The notes beneath the pieces are model-generated. The model saw nothing but the letters and a program-made list of their open reading frames with translations. It ran no database searches and was not told where the DNA came from. A stretch of DNA of 45,912 nucleotides from UMGS1590 sp036303105 (GTDB lineage: Bacteria; Bacillota; Peptococcia; Peptococcales; Peptococcaceae). The translations under genes were made by a program, and so were the position numbers. Numbering within the stretch: position 1 is the first letter of the stretch; every line of letters starts with the position of its first letter. The DNA lies in the NCBI GenBank assembly GCA_036303105.1, contig JAXJBF010000133.1, positions 1 through 45,912 on the forward strand, in the 5' to 3' direction. Below, one piece after another: positions 16,520 to 25,044 of this stretch.

Positions 16520-17344
16520 ATGATCAGTTTATTGACCAATTCGTCCTGGTCCATTTTTTTGATCAATATTTTGGACATCGCTATTATTGCGTTTGCTGTG
16601 TACAAGATTCTTGAGATCATGCAAGGCACACGTGCGATGCCTTTGGCCAAGGGCATTGGTATATTGCTGCTGTTTTCAGTGTTAAGCGACGTTTTAGGCT
16701 TGTCCACCGTCAACTGGGTTTTGGTACAGTTGCAAACAATGTTCATTGTAGCCATTCCGGTTATTTTTGCACCAGAATTGCGTCGTGCTTTGGAACAGCT
16801 GGGGACAGGCACTTTTTTGGTACGCAATCGTCATTTAAGCGATAATGAAATTGTTGCCTATCAGGTGCAGGAGATCATTGGCTGTATGACTGCAGCAAGT
16901 GCTTCCCGTACGGGAATATTGATTGCAATTACGCGTGAAAATGGTTTGAAAGAATATATTGATACAGGCATTGCCATTCATGGACGATTATCAACACCGC
17001 TTCTGCGAAATATTTTTATTGTTAATACGCCGCTGCATGATGGTGCGGTTATTGTTACTGGGCGTGAGATCATGGCAGCCAGCTGTTTCTTGCCACTTTC
17101 GGAGAACAAAAACATTTCCATGAAACTCGGTACACGTCATCGTGCAGCCATCGGACTGTCGGAAGTCAGCGATGCTGTTGTGGCAGTGGTATCTGAAGAA
17201 ACCGGTGCCATGAGCATTGCTGAACGCGGAAAACTGCGCTATAACCTTAACGAAGAAGCGCTTGCTGCCGAAATGACGGCCCTCTTACAGGTGCCGGAAG
17301 CGCCATCGTTTATTAGCCGCCTAAAGAAGGTGTTTCATAAATGA
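16520..17344 (+). CDS. cdaA: Diadenylate cyclase CdaA
   Basis: 274 aa from the ATG at 16520 with AAAGGGA upstream; the frame extends further without a site. Three N-terminal membrane helices (about 12-32, 43-60, 68-84) precede a DisA_N-type diadenylate cyclase domain with the catalytic DGA (174-176) and RHR (206-208) motifs. It condenses two ATP into cyclic di-AMP at the membrane, a second messenger for potassium, osmotic and wall homeostasis. The length equals the usual ~273 aa. The stop overlaps the ybbR start (ATGA), and glmM follows, the conserved cdaA-ybbR-glmM order of Bacillota. Confidence 0.97.
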   Translation: MISLLTNSSWSIFLINILDIAIIAFAVYKILEIMQGTRAMPLAKGIGILLLFSVLSDVLGLSTVNWVLVQLQTMFIVAIPVIFAPELRRALEQLGTGTFLVRNRHLSDNEIVAYQVQEIIGCMTAASASRTGILIAITRENGLKEYIDTGIAIHGRLSTPLLRNIFIVNTPLHDGAVIVTGREIMAASCFLPLSENKNISMKLGTRHRAAIGLSEVSDAVVAVVSEETGAMSIAERGKLRYNLNEEALAAEMTALLQVPEAPSFISRLKKVFHK

Positions 17345-18540
17345 AGCTGACGGAAAATAATAAAGTATTGAAATTGGTGGCGCTGTTAATTGCCATTGTG
17401 TTGTGGCTCTATGTTGGCACCCAACAAGATCCGCTGGCACAACATACCTATGAAGTGACCGTAGAAGTGCAAAACTTGTCTGTGGACAAAACTGCTACCC
17501 TGGGGCAAGAAACGGTACAGGTGCGAGTGATGGGGCGGCAAGATCGTTTGAATGCCCTGAGAGGGAGTGACTTCAAAGCCTATGTGGATTTGTCGGATGT
17601 CACTGAAGGTGAAAATGAAGTGCCTGTAAAAGTTGAACTGCCAAGCGAAGTGTATTTTGCGCGCATCGAACCGCAAACGGTGGATGTCTTGGTCAGTGAT
17701 CGCGAAGGCAGCAATATGGACGTTGACATTGTGACCACAGGAACCTTGCCAGAAGGGATCACCATTGAAGATATGTCGGTGTCTCCTAAAACTGTGTTTG
17801 TTACAGGAGATCCAGACGACCTCGAACGTGTGGATAAAGTGGGGGTTGCTGTGGATCTTAGCAATATTTTTGATAACAGCAAAGCAGATACAGAACTTGT
17901 CTTTTATGATGTTGGTGGTAATGTCATTGATGATGCCGACCTGGAAGCTTTACCAGGATCCGTTGTTTTGACGATCAAAGTGTCTCAAAGTGACATTGAA
18001 AAGGATGTGCCAATTCAGGCAAATCTGGTTGGGCAAATGCCAAACGGTGTACAAATTGACAGTGTTGACATTTCTCCGGAAACAGCAACGGTCAGTGGAT
18101 CACCTGAAAAACTGGCGGACATTGGTAATGTTGAAACAGAGGCAATTGATATTTCAAAGATTACAGAGACCACGCAGCTGACGGTCAAACTTGTTGGCGA
18201 TGCAGTCAGTGCGCCAAAACAGGTGACAGTAACCATTAATGTGTCATCCACACAGGATACCGGCAGCAGTGGGCAGAGTTATATTAAAGTGGTTCCGATT
18301 TCGTTATCCGGTGCGGGTGCAAGCAACGTTAGCATTGACACACAAATGGTTGAAGTCAGCTATCACATGGAAAGTGGCTATGCTGATGCAGGGGCGACGC
18401 TGAATGCTTATGTATACATACCGGATGCAATAAGCGAAGCAACGACGGCGCAGGTGCAACTATCTCATGTGGAAGGTTTGGTTGTGGATGCAATCACACC
18501 AAGCACAGTGACCGTTTATCCTAACAACGTGTATGAATAA
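17341..18540 (+). CDS. ybbR: YbbR-domain protein (CdaA regulator CdaR)
   Basis: 399 aa. One N-terminal membrane helix (about 8-25, KLVALLIAIVLWLYV) anchors the protein, and the rest is extracytoplasmic and built of about four YbbR repeats of ~80 residues, each marked by a VxVxG(D/S)P(E/D)xL-like turn (VFVTGDPDDL, ATVSGSPEKL). YbbR/CdaR binds CdaA and tunes c-di-AMP synthesis. The start overlaps the cdaA stop as ATGA, and glmM follows 15 bp later with its own AAGGAG site. Confidence 0.93.
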   Translation: MKLTENNKVLKLVALLIAIVLWLYVGTQQDPLAQHTYEVTVEVQNLSVDKTATLGQETVQVRVMGRQDRLNALRGSDFKAYVDLSDVTEGENEVPVKVELPSEVYFARIEPQTVDVLVSDREGSNMDVDIVTTGTLPEGITIEDMSVSPKTVFVTGDPDDLERVDKVGVAVDLSNIFDNSKADTELVFYDVGGNVIDDADLEALPGSVVLTIKVSQSDIEKDVPIQANLVGQMPNGVQIDSVDISPETATVSGSPEKLADIGNVETEAIDISKITETTQLTVKLVGDAVSAPKQVTVTINVSSTQDTGSSGQSYIKVVPISLSGAGASNVSIDTQMVEVSYHMESGYADAGATLNAYVYIPDAISEATTAQVQLSHVEGLVVDAITPSTVTVYPNNVYE

Positions 18541-18555
18541 ATAAGGAGAAGTACT

Positions 18556-19905
18556 ATGGCTAAATTATTTGGAACAGACGGCGTACGCGGCAAAGCAGGC
18601 AGTGTATTGACCGCAGAATTGGCAATGAAATTGGGACAGGCTGCAGGCCACGTCTTTTTAGAAGAAAATGGCGGGAAAACAGGTGTGGTCATCGTTGGTC
18701 GCGATACACGCATTTCTGGGCAAATGCTGGAGTGTGCGCTGACAGCGGGGCTTACTTCTGTGGGCATACAAGTCATCAGTGCAGGCGTTGTGCCAACACC
18801 TGCTGTGGCGTTCCTGGTGCGTAAATTTAAGGCCTTGGCTGGTGCTGTGATTTCAGCCAGTCACAACCCTTTCGAAGATAACGGCATTAAATTTTTCAGT
18901 GCCGCCGGCACCAAATTGCGTGATGATCAGGAAGAAACCATCGAGGCCGTTTTGCAAGGACAGGTAGCGATTCAAGCAGCGGAAGGAAAGGCCATTGGTC
19001 GTTATGCCCAGGTTGATGAAGCCATTGATGTGTACAAAGACTATTTAGATGAATTGCTGAGCGTCAATGGCAAAGATTATCATCTTGTTGTAGACTGTGC
19101 CAATGGTGCAGCCAGCCAGCTGGCACAGGATGTATTTGAACGTGCCAACCTCAATGTGACGATGATGGGGGATCGCCCAAATGGCACCAACATCAACGTC
19201 AATTGTGGTTCCACACATTTGGAACAACTGCAAAAACGTGTGCTTGCAGAAGGTGCAGACGCCGGACTGGCGTTTGACGGTGATGCAGACCGTTTTCTTG
19301 CTGTTGATGAAAAAGGCAACGTTGTTGATGGCGATCGTCTTATGGCCATCTATGCATTGGCTATGAAAGAAGAAAATCGACTTGCCAATAATCAGCTGGT
19401 GGTTACCGTCATGAGCAACTTGGGACTGAAACTTGCCATGCGTGATGCTGGTATTGAATTGATCGAGACCCAGGTTGGTGACCGCTATGTGAACGAAGGC
19501 ATGAAAAAAAGTGGTGCCGTCCTCGGTGGAGAACAATCTGGGCACATCATCTTTCGAGAATATAACAGCACAGGCGATGGGATGATCAGTGCCATCATGC
19601 TTTTGAATATTATGAATCATAAACGTATGCCACTGAGCGTGCTTGCTGACAGTGCTATGACCAGTTTGCCTCAGGTTTTGGTCAACGTACCAGTGACCAA
19701 GAAAGATGGCTGGAAAGAACTGCCTGACATTCAGGAAGCCATTGCGAAAGCAGAGAGTGCTTTGGGTGAAACTGGTCGTGTACTGGTGCGTGCATCTGGC
19801 ACTGAAAACCTTTTGCGTGTTATGGTCGAAGGTAAGGATCAGAAGGAAATTGAAACCATGGCCAATGCCATTGCTGATGTGGTTCGAAAAGTGATTGGTG
19901 CATAA
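18556..19905 (+). CDS. glmM: Phosphoglucosamine mutase GlmM
   Basis: 449 aa, the normal length. The phosphoserine active site is S102 in ISASHNPFEDNG; the metal loop DGDADR lies near residue 243, a sugar-binding GGEQSGH near 330, and the phosphate-binding RASGTE(N) near 420. It converts glucosamine-6-phosphate to glucosamine-1-phosphate for UDP-GlcNAc and peptidoglycan synthesis, and in other Bacillota also contacts CdaA. AAGGAGAAG precedes the ATG. Its TAA overlaps the acpS ATG (TAATG). Confidence 0.97.
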   Translation: MAKLFGTDGVRGKAGSVLTAELAMKLGQAAGHVFLEENGGKTGVVIVGRDTRISGQMLECALTAGLTSVGIQVISAGVVPTPAVAFLVRKFKALAGAVISASHNPFEDNGIKFFSAAGTKLRDDQEETIEAVLQGQVAIQAAEGKAIGRYAQVDEAIDVYKDYLDELLSVNGKDYHLVVDCANGAASQLAQDVFERANLNVTMMGDRPNGTNINVNCGSTHLEQLQKRVLAEGADAGLAFDGDADRFLAVDEKGNVVDGDRLMAIYALAMKEENRLANNQLVVTVMSNLGLKLAMRDAGIELIETQVGDRYVNEGMKKSGAVLGGEQSGHIIFREYNSTGDGMISAIMLLNIMNHKRMPLSVLADSAMTSLPQVLVNVPVTKKDGWKELPDIQEAIAKAESALGETGRVLVRASGTENLLRVMVEGKDQKEIETMANAIADVVRKVIGA

Positions 19906-20279
19906 TGAGCATCCTGGGGATTGGCGTCGATGTTGTGGCACTGGATCGCATTGAAACGTTGTGCATGCGTCGGCCGGAGCAATTTGCAGAACGGATCTTT
20001 ACTGAAAAAGAAAGAGCGCTTTTTTCACCAAAACCAGTTGTTGCACGCATTGCTGCGCGTTTTGCTGTGAAAGAAGCAGTCAGCAAAGCCCTGGGAACGG
20101 GTATTGGTACCATAGCCTGGCAGGACATTGAAACCGTTAATGCGGCAAGTGGTCAGCCAGAGGTGCATTTATATGGACAAGCAGCCAGCCTGGCTGCAGA
20201 AAAGGGCGTGAAAAAAGTCCATTGCAGCATCAGTCATGAAAAAACAGTGGCTGTGGCAATGATCATATTGGAGGGATAG
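19905..20279 (+). CDS. acpS: Holo-[acyl-carrier-protein] synthase AcpS
   Basis: 124 aa. The N-terminal GIGVDVV contains the Mg-binding Asp, and ARFAVKEAVSKALG (about 47-63) carries the second metal ligand Glu; ISHEKTVAVA near the C-terminus is typical. It transfers the 4'-phosphopantetheine group of CoA to acyl carrier protein in the cytoplasm. A one-base overlap links it to glmM, and the NAD(P)HX repair gene follows 3 bp later; acpS next to nnrD is a common Bacillota pair. Confidence 0.96.
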   Translation: MSILGIGVDVVALDRIETLCMRRPEQFAERIFTEKERALFSPKPVVARIAARFAVKEAVSKALGTGIGTIAWQDIETVNAASGQPEVHLYGQAASLAAEKGVKKVHCSISHEKTVAVAMIILEG

Positions 20280-20282
20280 CAG

Positions 20283-21821
20283 ATGTATTTGGTGAGCAAC
20301 GAAGAAATGCGGGCACTTGATCGAACTGCCATTGAAGAGTGGAGAATACCTTCTCTTGTATTGATGGAAAATGCAGGCATTGCCATTTTGCGTCAGTTAG
20401 AAAAAGATGTGCCAGATTTGCTGCATCAACGCATCACCATTCTCTGTGGCTGTGGCAATAACGGCGGAGATGGAATGGTGCTGGCGCGACAGCTGCATTT
20501 GGCCGGTGCTGAAAGTGTAACCGTTGCGATTGTCATTGAAGGTGAGCGGCATTTTTCAGCCGATCACCAGGCCAACCGTGACATTCTGGACCGCTTGCCA
20601 GTAAAAATCATTGAAGTAGACAGTGTATCAAGGGTTAACGTACTCAAGGCACAGCTTAATTTTACCGATGTGGCTGTAGATTGCCTTTTTGGCACAGGGC
20701 TGTCTCGGGATTTGGGGCCGTTGACCATCAGCGTTGTAGATACGCTCAATGAAAAACATGTGCTGCGTGTGGCAGTGGACATTCCATCAGGATTGGCTGG
20801 TGATAGCGGGAAAGTGTGTGGCCGTGCTGTTCAAGCAGATTATACTTATACCCTGGCATGGCCAAAGCAAGGACTGTTTGTCGGAGATGCTGCAGAATAC
20901 CTGGGAACATTGCGTGTGCTGCCAATTGGCATTCCAGAAGAAGTTGCAGATGCAGCAGCGATTGCTGGTACCCTGCTGGAACCAGAGATGCTTCGTGACA
21001 AGCTGCCAGAGCGTGCCATCAACAGCCATAAAAATAAATTCGGCCATGTAGGAATCATTGCAGGCAGTGTTGGTATGAGTGGAGCCTGTGTCCTGGCTGC
21101 ACGTTCTGCAATGCGAAGCGGCGCTGGACTTGTAACCGCAATGATCGACAAAGGCATCTTTGCGCCAGCAGCTGCGGCAGCACCGGAAGTCATGATGAAA
21201 CCCATCGCCTGGCCGAATACAGCAGCCCTTGATTGGCTGATTACACACACCGATGTTCAGATCATTGGACCTGGCATGGGGAAAAGTGAAGAGAAAAAAC
21301 AGACCATTTATTCACTGCTGCGCCAGGCAGAAAGTACCATTGTCATTGATGCCGACGCCTTAAATATGATTGGTGAAGGCGACGGCACCATTCTAAAAAA
21401 TACCGCTGCCAAATGCATTCTAACACCACATCCCGGTGAAATGGCACGCTTGCTGGGGCTTACCAGTGCCGACATTCAGGCTGACCGTATGCAATATGCG
21501 CGCCGTGTGGCAGAACGCTTTCATTGTATCGTGGTGCTCAAAGGGCACAACACCATTATTGCTGCGCCTGATGGACGTTATGCCATCAATCCACTCGACA
21601 GTGTGGCCTTGGCGACTGCTGGCAGTGGGGACGTCTTAACAGGGATCATCGCAGCATTTGCTGCTCAAGGGATGGAAGCGTATGATGCAGCCTGCATGGG
21701 CGTGTTTGCTCATGGTTTGGCAGGTCAATTTTTAGAAAAGCAGCGCGGACCAATGGCGACCATAGCATCGGATATTATAGAAGCTGTTGGTGAAGTGCTG
21801 CGCCAATATACTCAGTACTAA
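20283..21821 (+). CDS. nnrD: Bifunctional NAD(P)HX epimerase/dehydratase
   Basis: 512 aa with two domains. The N-terminal YjeF_N epimerase (about 1-215) has CGCGNNGGDGMV and a DIPSGL motif. The C-terminal ADP-dependent dehydratase (about 225-505) has GSVGMSGA, GPGMG, HPGEMARLLG and NPLDSVALATAGSGDVLTG, a kinase-like fold. Together they repair hydrated NADH and NADPH. The epimerase and dehydratase are fused, as is usual in bacteria. GGAGGG precedes the ATG, 3 bp after acpS. The last gene of the operon; a terminator follows at 21901. Confidence 0.96.
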   Translation: MYLVSNEEMRALDRTAIEEWRIPSLVLMENAGIAILRQLEKDVPDLLHQRITILCGCGNNGGDGMVLARQLHLAGAESVTVAIVIEGERHFSADHQANRDILDRLPVKIIEVDSVSRVNVLKAQLNFTDVAVDCLFGTGLSRDLGPLTISVVDTLNEKHVLRVAVDIPSGLAGDSGKVCGRAVQADYTYTLAWPKQGLFVGDAAEYLGTLRVLPIGIPEEVADAAAIAGTLLEPEMLRDKLPERAINSHKNKFGHVGIIAGSVGMSGACVLAARSAMRSGAGLVTAMIDKGIFAPAAAAAPEVMMKPIAWPNTAALDWLITHTDVQIIGPGMGKSEEKKQTIYSLLRQAESTIVIDADALNMIGEGDGTILKNTAAKCILTPHPGEMARLLGLTSADIQADRMQYARRVAERFHCIVVLKGHNTIIAAPDGRYAINPLDSVALATAGSGDVLTGIIAAFAAQGMEAYDAACMGVFAHGLAGQFLEKQRGPMATIASDIIEAVGEVLRQYTQY

Positions 21822-21823
21822 GC

Positions 21824-21854
21824 TTGTAACTTTTTTCTCGTGATTGTAACTTTT
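21824..21854. repeat. Two TTGTAACTTTT direct repeats, 20-bp period
   Basis: TTGTAACTTTT occurs at 21824-21834 and 21844-21854, i.e. two helical turns apart, just after the nnrD stop codon and before the terminator. They could be protein-binding sites, but no promoter lies close to them. Confidence 0.5.
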
Positions 21855-21900
21855 AGCGAGTGTGTTAAAAATACGTCAAGAGATGTTTCTGTTTTGTTGA

Positions 21901-21943
21901 AAATAAACACCGCTTATTATTTTAATAAGCGGTGTTTATTTTT
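21901..21943 (+). terminator. Terminator of the cdaA-nnrD operon
   Basis: A perfect 19-bp stem (21901-21919 with 21923-21941) with a three-T loop. Both ends are A/T rich, so it can terminate in either direction. Confidence 0.9.
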
Positions 21944-22094
21944 GTGCGGGCATAAAGAGAAAAAAAGAAACCTAGAATAATTATTTAAAAAAGTATTGAT
22001 TTATCATTTATTATATTTTGTGAAATAAAAAAATAATTAATAGGATGTTTAATTACGAAACGTTGAAGGGTTATTGAGGTCGGAAGGCGAAAAC
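21944..22094. other. AT-rich non-coding stretch before rlpA promoter
   Basis: Together with neighbouring sites this fills the ~390-bp gap between nnrD and the secreted RlpA-like gene. It is very AT-rich and may act as upstream promoter DNA; no gene is visible in it. Confidence 0.5.
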
Positions 22095-22123
22095 TTTACC
22101 TTGTGAAAAAACTCTTTTATAAT
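22095..22123 (+). promoter_or_regulatory. Promoter of the RlpA-like gene
   Basis: TTTACC (22095-22100) and a perfect TATAAT (22118-22123) are separated by exactly 17 bp. The predicted transcript starts near 22130, giving a ~78-nt leader with two small hairpins: AAAGAC/GTCTTT at 22142-22158 and GGGAC/GTCCC at 22173-22185. Confidence 0.78.
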
Positions 22124-22207
22124 GGTAAAAGATAATTTGAAAAAGACCTTGCGTCTTTCCATTCAACAAACTGGGACGATGTCCCAAATGTTAAAGGAGT
22201 GTTTTCT

Positions 22208-22981
22208 TTGAATTCTCATATTCGTAAGTTTATTGCTGCAACCGCGATCGTTGCGGTTGGGTCTGTTGCTGTACCAATGACGGCATCTGCTCAGGATACT
22301 GCCTACATTGGTTCTGGCACAGCAAGTGTGAGCCAGGCTTCTTCTTATCTGCCACTGCGCAGTGCGTTGAATGCAGTAGGTGTAGATGTGCACTGGGAAA
22401 ATACCTCTGCTGGCCAAAAAATCGCACTGACCTATGGCGGTCAGACCCTGGAAGTATCTGTTGATGCTGTCAATGGTATACTGTCAACTGCGAATGGGTC
22501 TTACGCTTACAGCAATATTGGCGGATCGTTGCATGCTGGATTGGATTTTTATCAGTCCTTGTTCTCCAATGCTACGGTTAGTGCCAACGGCTATGGTGGC
22601 ATTTATGTGACCGCCAACGATGCCAGCCAGGCAATCACCCTCGCTGGTGTCAGCAGCAACAACGGCAGCAGCGCAGGCGGCAACTATACGTATTACGAAA
22701 GCGGACAGGCCACCTGGTATGGCTCTGGTGCTCAGGGGAACTATACCGCCAGTGGTGAAATTTTCAACATGTATGACTACACTGCAGCCCATAAATATCT
22801 GCCATTCGGCAGTGTTGTTCGTGTAACCGACAATGATACTGGACGCAGTGTCGTTGTTCGCATCAATGACCGCGGACCATTTGGTGCTGGTCGTGTCATC
22901 GACTTGAGCTATCAGGCTGCTTCTGACCTTGGCATCGTTTCTAAGGGTGTTGCCAACGTTACTTTGGAAGTGCTTTCTTAA
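22208..22981 (+). CDS. Secreted RlpA-like double-psi beta-barrel protein
   Basis: 257 aa from a TTG at 22208; AAAGGAG at 22193-22199 overlaps the in-frame GTG at 22199, so that codon cannot be the start. A signal peptide (about 1-27) ends in TASAQD. Residues ~35-140 resemble a copper-amine-oxidase-N-like stalk domain (YLPLRSALNAVGVDVHWE). A glycine/serine linker leads to an RlpA/3D-type barrel (about 165-257): GQATWYGSG, TASGEIFNMYDYTAAH, LPFGSVVRVTD, VVVRINDRGPF, RVIDLS. Family members bind or cleave denuded peptidoglycan strands. Monocistronic, with its own promoter and terminator. Enzymatic activity is plausible but unproven. Confidence 0.87.
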   Translation: MNSHIRKFIAATAIVAVGSVAVPMTASAQDTAYIGSGTASVSQASSYLPLRSALNAVGVDVHWENTSAGQKIALTYGGQTLEVSVDAVNGILSTANGSYAYSNIGGSLHAGLDFYQSLFSNATVSANGYGGIYVTANDASQAITLAGVSSNNGSSAGGNYTYYESGQATWYGSGAQGNYTASGEIFNMYDYTAAHKYLPFGSVVRVTDNDTGRSVVVRINDRGPFGAGRVIDLSYQAASDLGIVSKGVANVTLEVLS

Positions 22982-23000
22982 TCAATATATGTGAGATGTC

Positions 23001-23032
23001 AGCTACCCATCTTGTGATGGGTAGCTTTTTTT
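23001..23032 (+). terminator. Terminator after the RlpA-like gene
   Basis: An 11-bp stem (23001-23011 with 23016-23026, loop TTGT) followed by a run of T. Confidence 0.93.
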
Positions 23033-23055
23033 GTTGTTTTTTACAGAACCTTTTC

Positions 23056-23084
23056 TTGACGGCAACGGTTTTACGTTTTACACT
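23056..23084 (+). promoter_or_regulatory. Promoter of the CorA-family transporter gene
   Basis: TTGACG (23056-23061) and TACACT (23079-23084) with a 17-bp spacer. Transcription would begin near 23091 and give a leader of about 146 nt that contains the switch-like structure at 23126-23222. Confidence 0.75.
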
Positions 23085-23125
23085 GAAGAGGTTGGAAAAA
23101 TATTGTAAAAAAATAACGAAAAGGA

Positions 23126-23222
23126 AGTGAGTCAAATGGAACAAGGCCCCGGGGGATCGACGGAAAAGCAACGAATTGATTTGACTCACTATATACATAT
23201 GAGAAGGTAAAATAGTGAGTCA
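23126..23222 (+). promoter_or_regulatory. Leader RNA with two competing hairpins (candidate riboswitch)
   Basis: Three segments share one core. Segment 23126-23137 (AGTGAGTCAAAT) pairs perfectly with 23179-23190 (12 bp). The same middle strand, as 23182-23192 (TGACTCACTAT), pairs perfectly with 23212-23222 (ATAGTGAGTCA, 11 bp). The two helices exclude each other. The second ends one base before the AGGAGGG ribosome binding site of the transporter gene, so its formation could hinder translation; the first encloses a 41-nt purine-rich domain (23138-23178) with a CCCCGGGG core that could be a ligand-binding part. I could not match it to the M-box, NiCo, yybP-ykoY, TPP, SAM, fluoride or c-di-GMP consensus as I know them. 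Confidence 0.7.
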
Positions 23223-23236
23223 CAGGAGGGATGACT

Positions 23237-24184
23237 GTGAAAGCTATTTATAAAACAACAGAAGAAACAGGCCATTTTGAAAGAATAAACACGTACTGCG
23301 ACGGCAACTGGGTATGCTTGATTGCGCCAACTGCAGAGGAAGTACAGGAAGTCAGCCAGCATTTTGAGATTGACTTGCAGGACATGGTATCTGCGCTTGA
23401 CGAAGATGAACGTGCGCGTGTGGATTCTGATGACGATTACACTATGATCATCATCGATGTGCCTTATAAGGAAGAAGAAGAAAGCAAAGAAAGTTATGGC
23501 ACTGTGCCATTGGCGATCATCCTTGGTGATAAGGACAAGCGTTATATCATCACCGTCTGTTTGCGTGAACTTCAGCTTTTGGATGATTTCCGAGGCGGGA
23601 AGATTAAAAAATTCTTCACTTACAAGAAAACGCGCTTCATTCTGCAAATTCTTTATCGCAATGCAACTTATTATCTGCATTATCTGCGCATGCTTGAGCG
23701 CTCCATTGGTGGCATCGAAGAAGCGCTGCATCAATCTACACGCAATGAGGAATTGTTCAAGCTCCTGGCACTTGATAAATCGCTGGTTTATCTGAGCAAT
23801 TCTTTGCGTGCCAATGGTTTGGTGCTTGATCGCCTGATGCGTTTGGATGCGGTGAAAAAATATCCTGAGGATGAAGAGTTGCTGGAAGACGTTATTGTCG
23901 AAAACAAACAGGCCATTGAAATGGCAAACGTCTATAGCAGCATTTTGGATGTTACCATGGAAGCGTACAGTTCGGTGATTTCCAACAACCTCAACTCGGT
24001 CATGAAAGTGCTTACCTCGGCGACATTGATCATGACCATTCCAACAATGATTTTCAGCTTTTTTGGTATGAATGTGCCATTGCCATGGGAACACAGCGCC
24101 GGAGGATTTTGGTACATCTGTTTGGTTTCGCTGATCGCAACGGCACTTGTTGTATTTTTCATGTTTCGACGAAAGATGTTCTAA
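23237..24184 (+). CDS. CorA-family divalent metal ion transporter
   Basis: 315 aa from the GTG at 23237: AGGAGGG sits directly against the in-frame ATG at 23231, so only the GTG has workable spacing. The large N-terminal cytoplasmic domain is acidic and helical (about 1-250). Two C-terminal membrane helices follow, the first ending in the FGMNVP signature (canonical GMN), and the short basic tail RRKMF is cytoplasmic. CorA pentamers conduct Mg2+, or Co2+/Ni2+, through the membrane. It is monocistronic, under its own promoter and a switch-like leader, which would fit metal-responsive control. Which metal it carries cannot be told from sequence. Confidence 0.92.
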   Translation: MKAIYKTTEETGHFERINTYCDGNWVCLIAPTAEEVQEVSQHFEIDLQDMVSALDEDERARVDSDDDYTMIIIDVPYKEEEESKESYGTVPLAIILGDKDKRYIITVCLRELQLLDDFRGGKIKKFFTYKKTRFILQILYRNATYYLHYLRMLERSIGGIEEALHQSTRNEELFKLLALDKSLVYLSNSLRANGLVLDRLMRLDAVKKYPEDEELLEDVIVENKQAIEMANVYSSILDVTMEAYSSVISNNLNSVMKVLTSATLIMTIPTMIFSFFGMNVPLPWEHSAGGFWYICLVSLIATALVVFFMFRRKMF

Positions 24185-24186
24185 CG

Positions 24187-24226
24187 AAAAGTCCCCGATG
24201 CTCATCCGTGAGCATCGGGGACTTTT
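24187..24226. terminator. Bidirectional terminator between convergent genes
   Basis: A perfect 18-bp stem (24187-24204 with 24209-24226, loop TCCG) with A4 on one end and T4 on the other. It lies between the stop codons of the converging CorA-family and DUF218 genes and can serve both. Confidence 0.92.
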
Positions 24227-24229
24227 GAT

Positions 24230-24922
24230 TTATTTTATGGCACCAGCAATATAGTGATTATAAGCAGAGGCGGCAAGATTGGCGAGTGGTTCAGGCAGTT
24301 CGCCAACATTGCATTGGGTGAAATCTTTGATGCGTGCAAAGAATTCACGCACCAATAGGTTCTTATCAGAAATGGCTGCCTGTGAAGCGGGACAGCCATA
24401 GGCTGCCAAATTAAGATGTTCGGCAATATAAACAGCACGGTATAAATGAAAGCGCTGGCTGACGAGAATGACACTGTGCGCGTCATAAAGAGTCGACAGA
24501 TTGTTCACACTGGCATAGGTGTCAACCCCATGGGTGTCTGTTGTGATAGCCATGGATGGAATGCCTGAGTCCAGCAGATAATTGCGCATCGCTGATACTT
24601 CACTTTGTGCAGCATCTTCTCCGCCGCTCACAATGATGTGTTTTGAAGCGCCGTTTTCATAGAGCACAATGGCGGTGTCAAGCCGTTCTGCGAGCACTGG
24701 GCTGGGCGTGCCATCGGGCTCAATACCGGCACCAAGCACAACGATATAGTCAGCATCAGTGCCAGCAAGTTCTCTTGGGTACCACATGTTGTTGGTCGTT
24801 GTAGCATACATATAAAGGTTGACGGCGATGGCAGAAAGCGGCACCAGAAGAATCAGGACAATGATCACGGTGAACACGCGAACAACAAGCCGCCGACGTT
24901 TTCTTTTTTGGCGAGAGGCCAT
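24230..24922 (-). CDS. DUF218 membrane protein (SanA/YdcF-like)
   Basis: 230 aa, ATG at 24922 with AAAGGA upstream on this strand. A basic N-terminus and one membrane helix (about 14-36) are followed by a DUF218 domain: YIVVLGAGIEPDGTPSPVLAERLDTA, HIIVSGGED, EVSAMRNYLLDSGIP and LVSQRFHLYRA. SanA-type members influence envelope permeability and vancomycin resistance in enterobacteria, while the exact enzymatic role of the family is not settled. Monocistronic, with its own promoter at 24968-24996. Confidence 0.88.
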   Translation of the reverse strand: MASRQKRKRRRLVVRVFTVIIVLILLVPLSAIAVNLYMYATTTNNMWYPRELAGTDADYIVVLGAGIEPDGTPSPVLAERLDTAIVLYENGASKHIIVSGGEDAAQSEVSAMRNYLLDSGIPSMAITTDTHGVDTYASVNNLSTLYDAHSVILVSQRFHLYRAVYIAEHLNLAAYGCPASQAAISDKNLLVREFFARIKDFTQCNVGELPEPLANLAASAYNHYIAGAIK

Positions 24923-24967
24923 CGTTGATCATCCTTTCTGCAAAGTTGAGTAAAATGTGCACCTAAC

Positions 24968-24996
24968 ATTATAATAGATGTATCCTCTCTTGACCA
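24968..24996 (-). promoter_or_regulatory. Promoter of the DUF218 gene
   Basis: On the minus strand TGGTCA (24996-24991) and a perfect TATAAT (24973-24968) are separated by 17 bp, 46 bp upstream of the start codon. Confidence 0.7.
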
Positions 24997-25044
24997 GATA
25001 GGATTTGTTCTTTGTTTTGTTACAATCCCAGGCCTGGCGCGCGC

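Noticed and set aside
19045..19941. 298-aa open frame on the minus strand
   Set aside because: Antisense to glmM and the start of acpS; no family features.
23189..24205. 338-aa open frame on the minus strand
   Set aside because: Antisense to the CorA-family gene, His/Phe/Asn-rich and without motifs.
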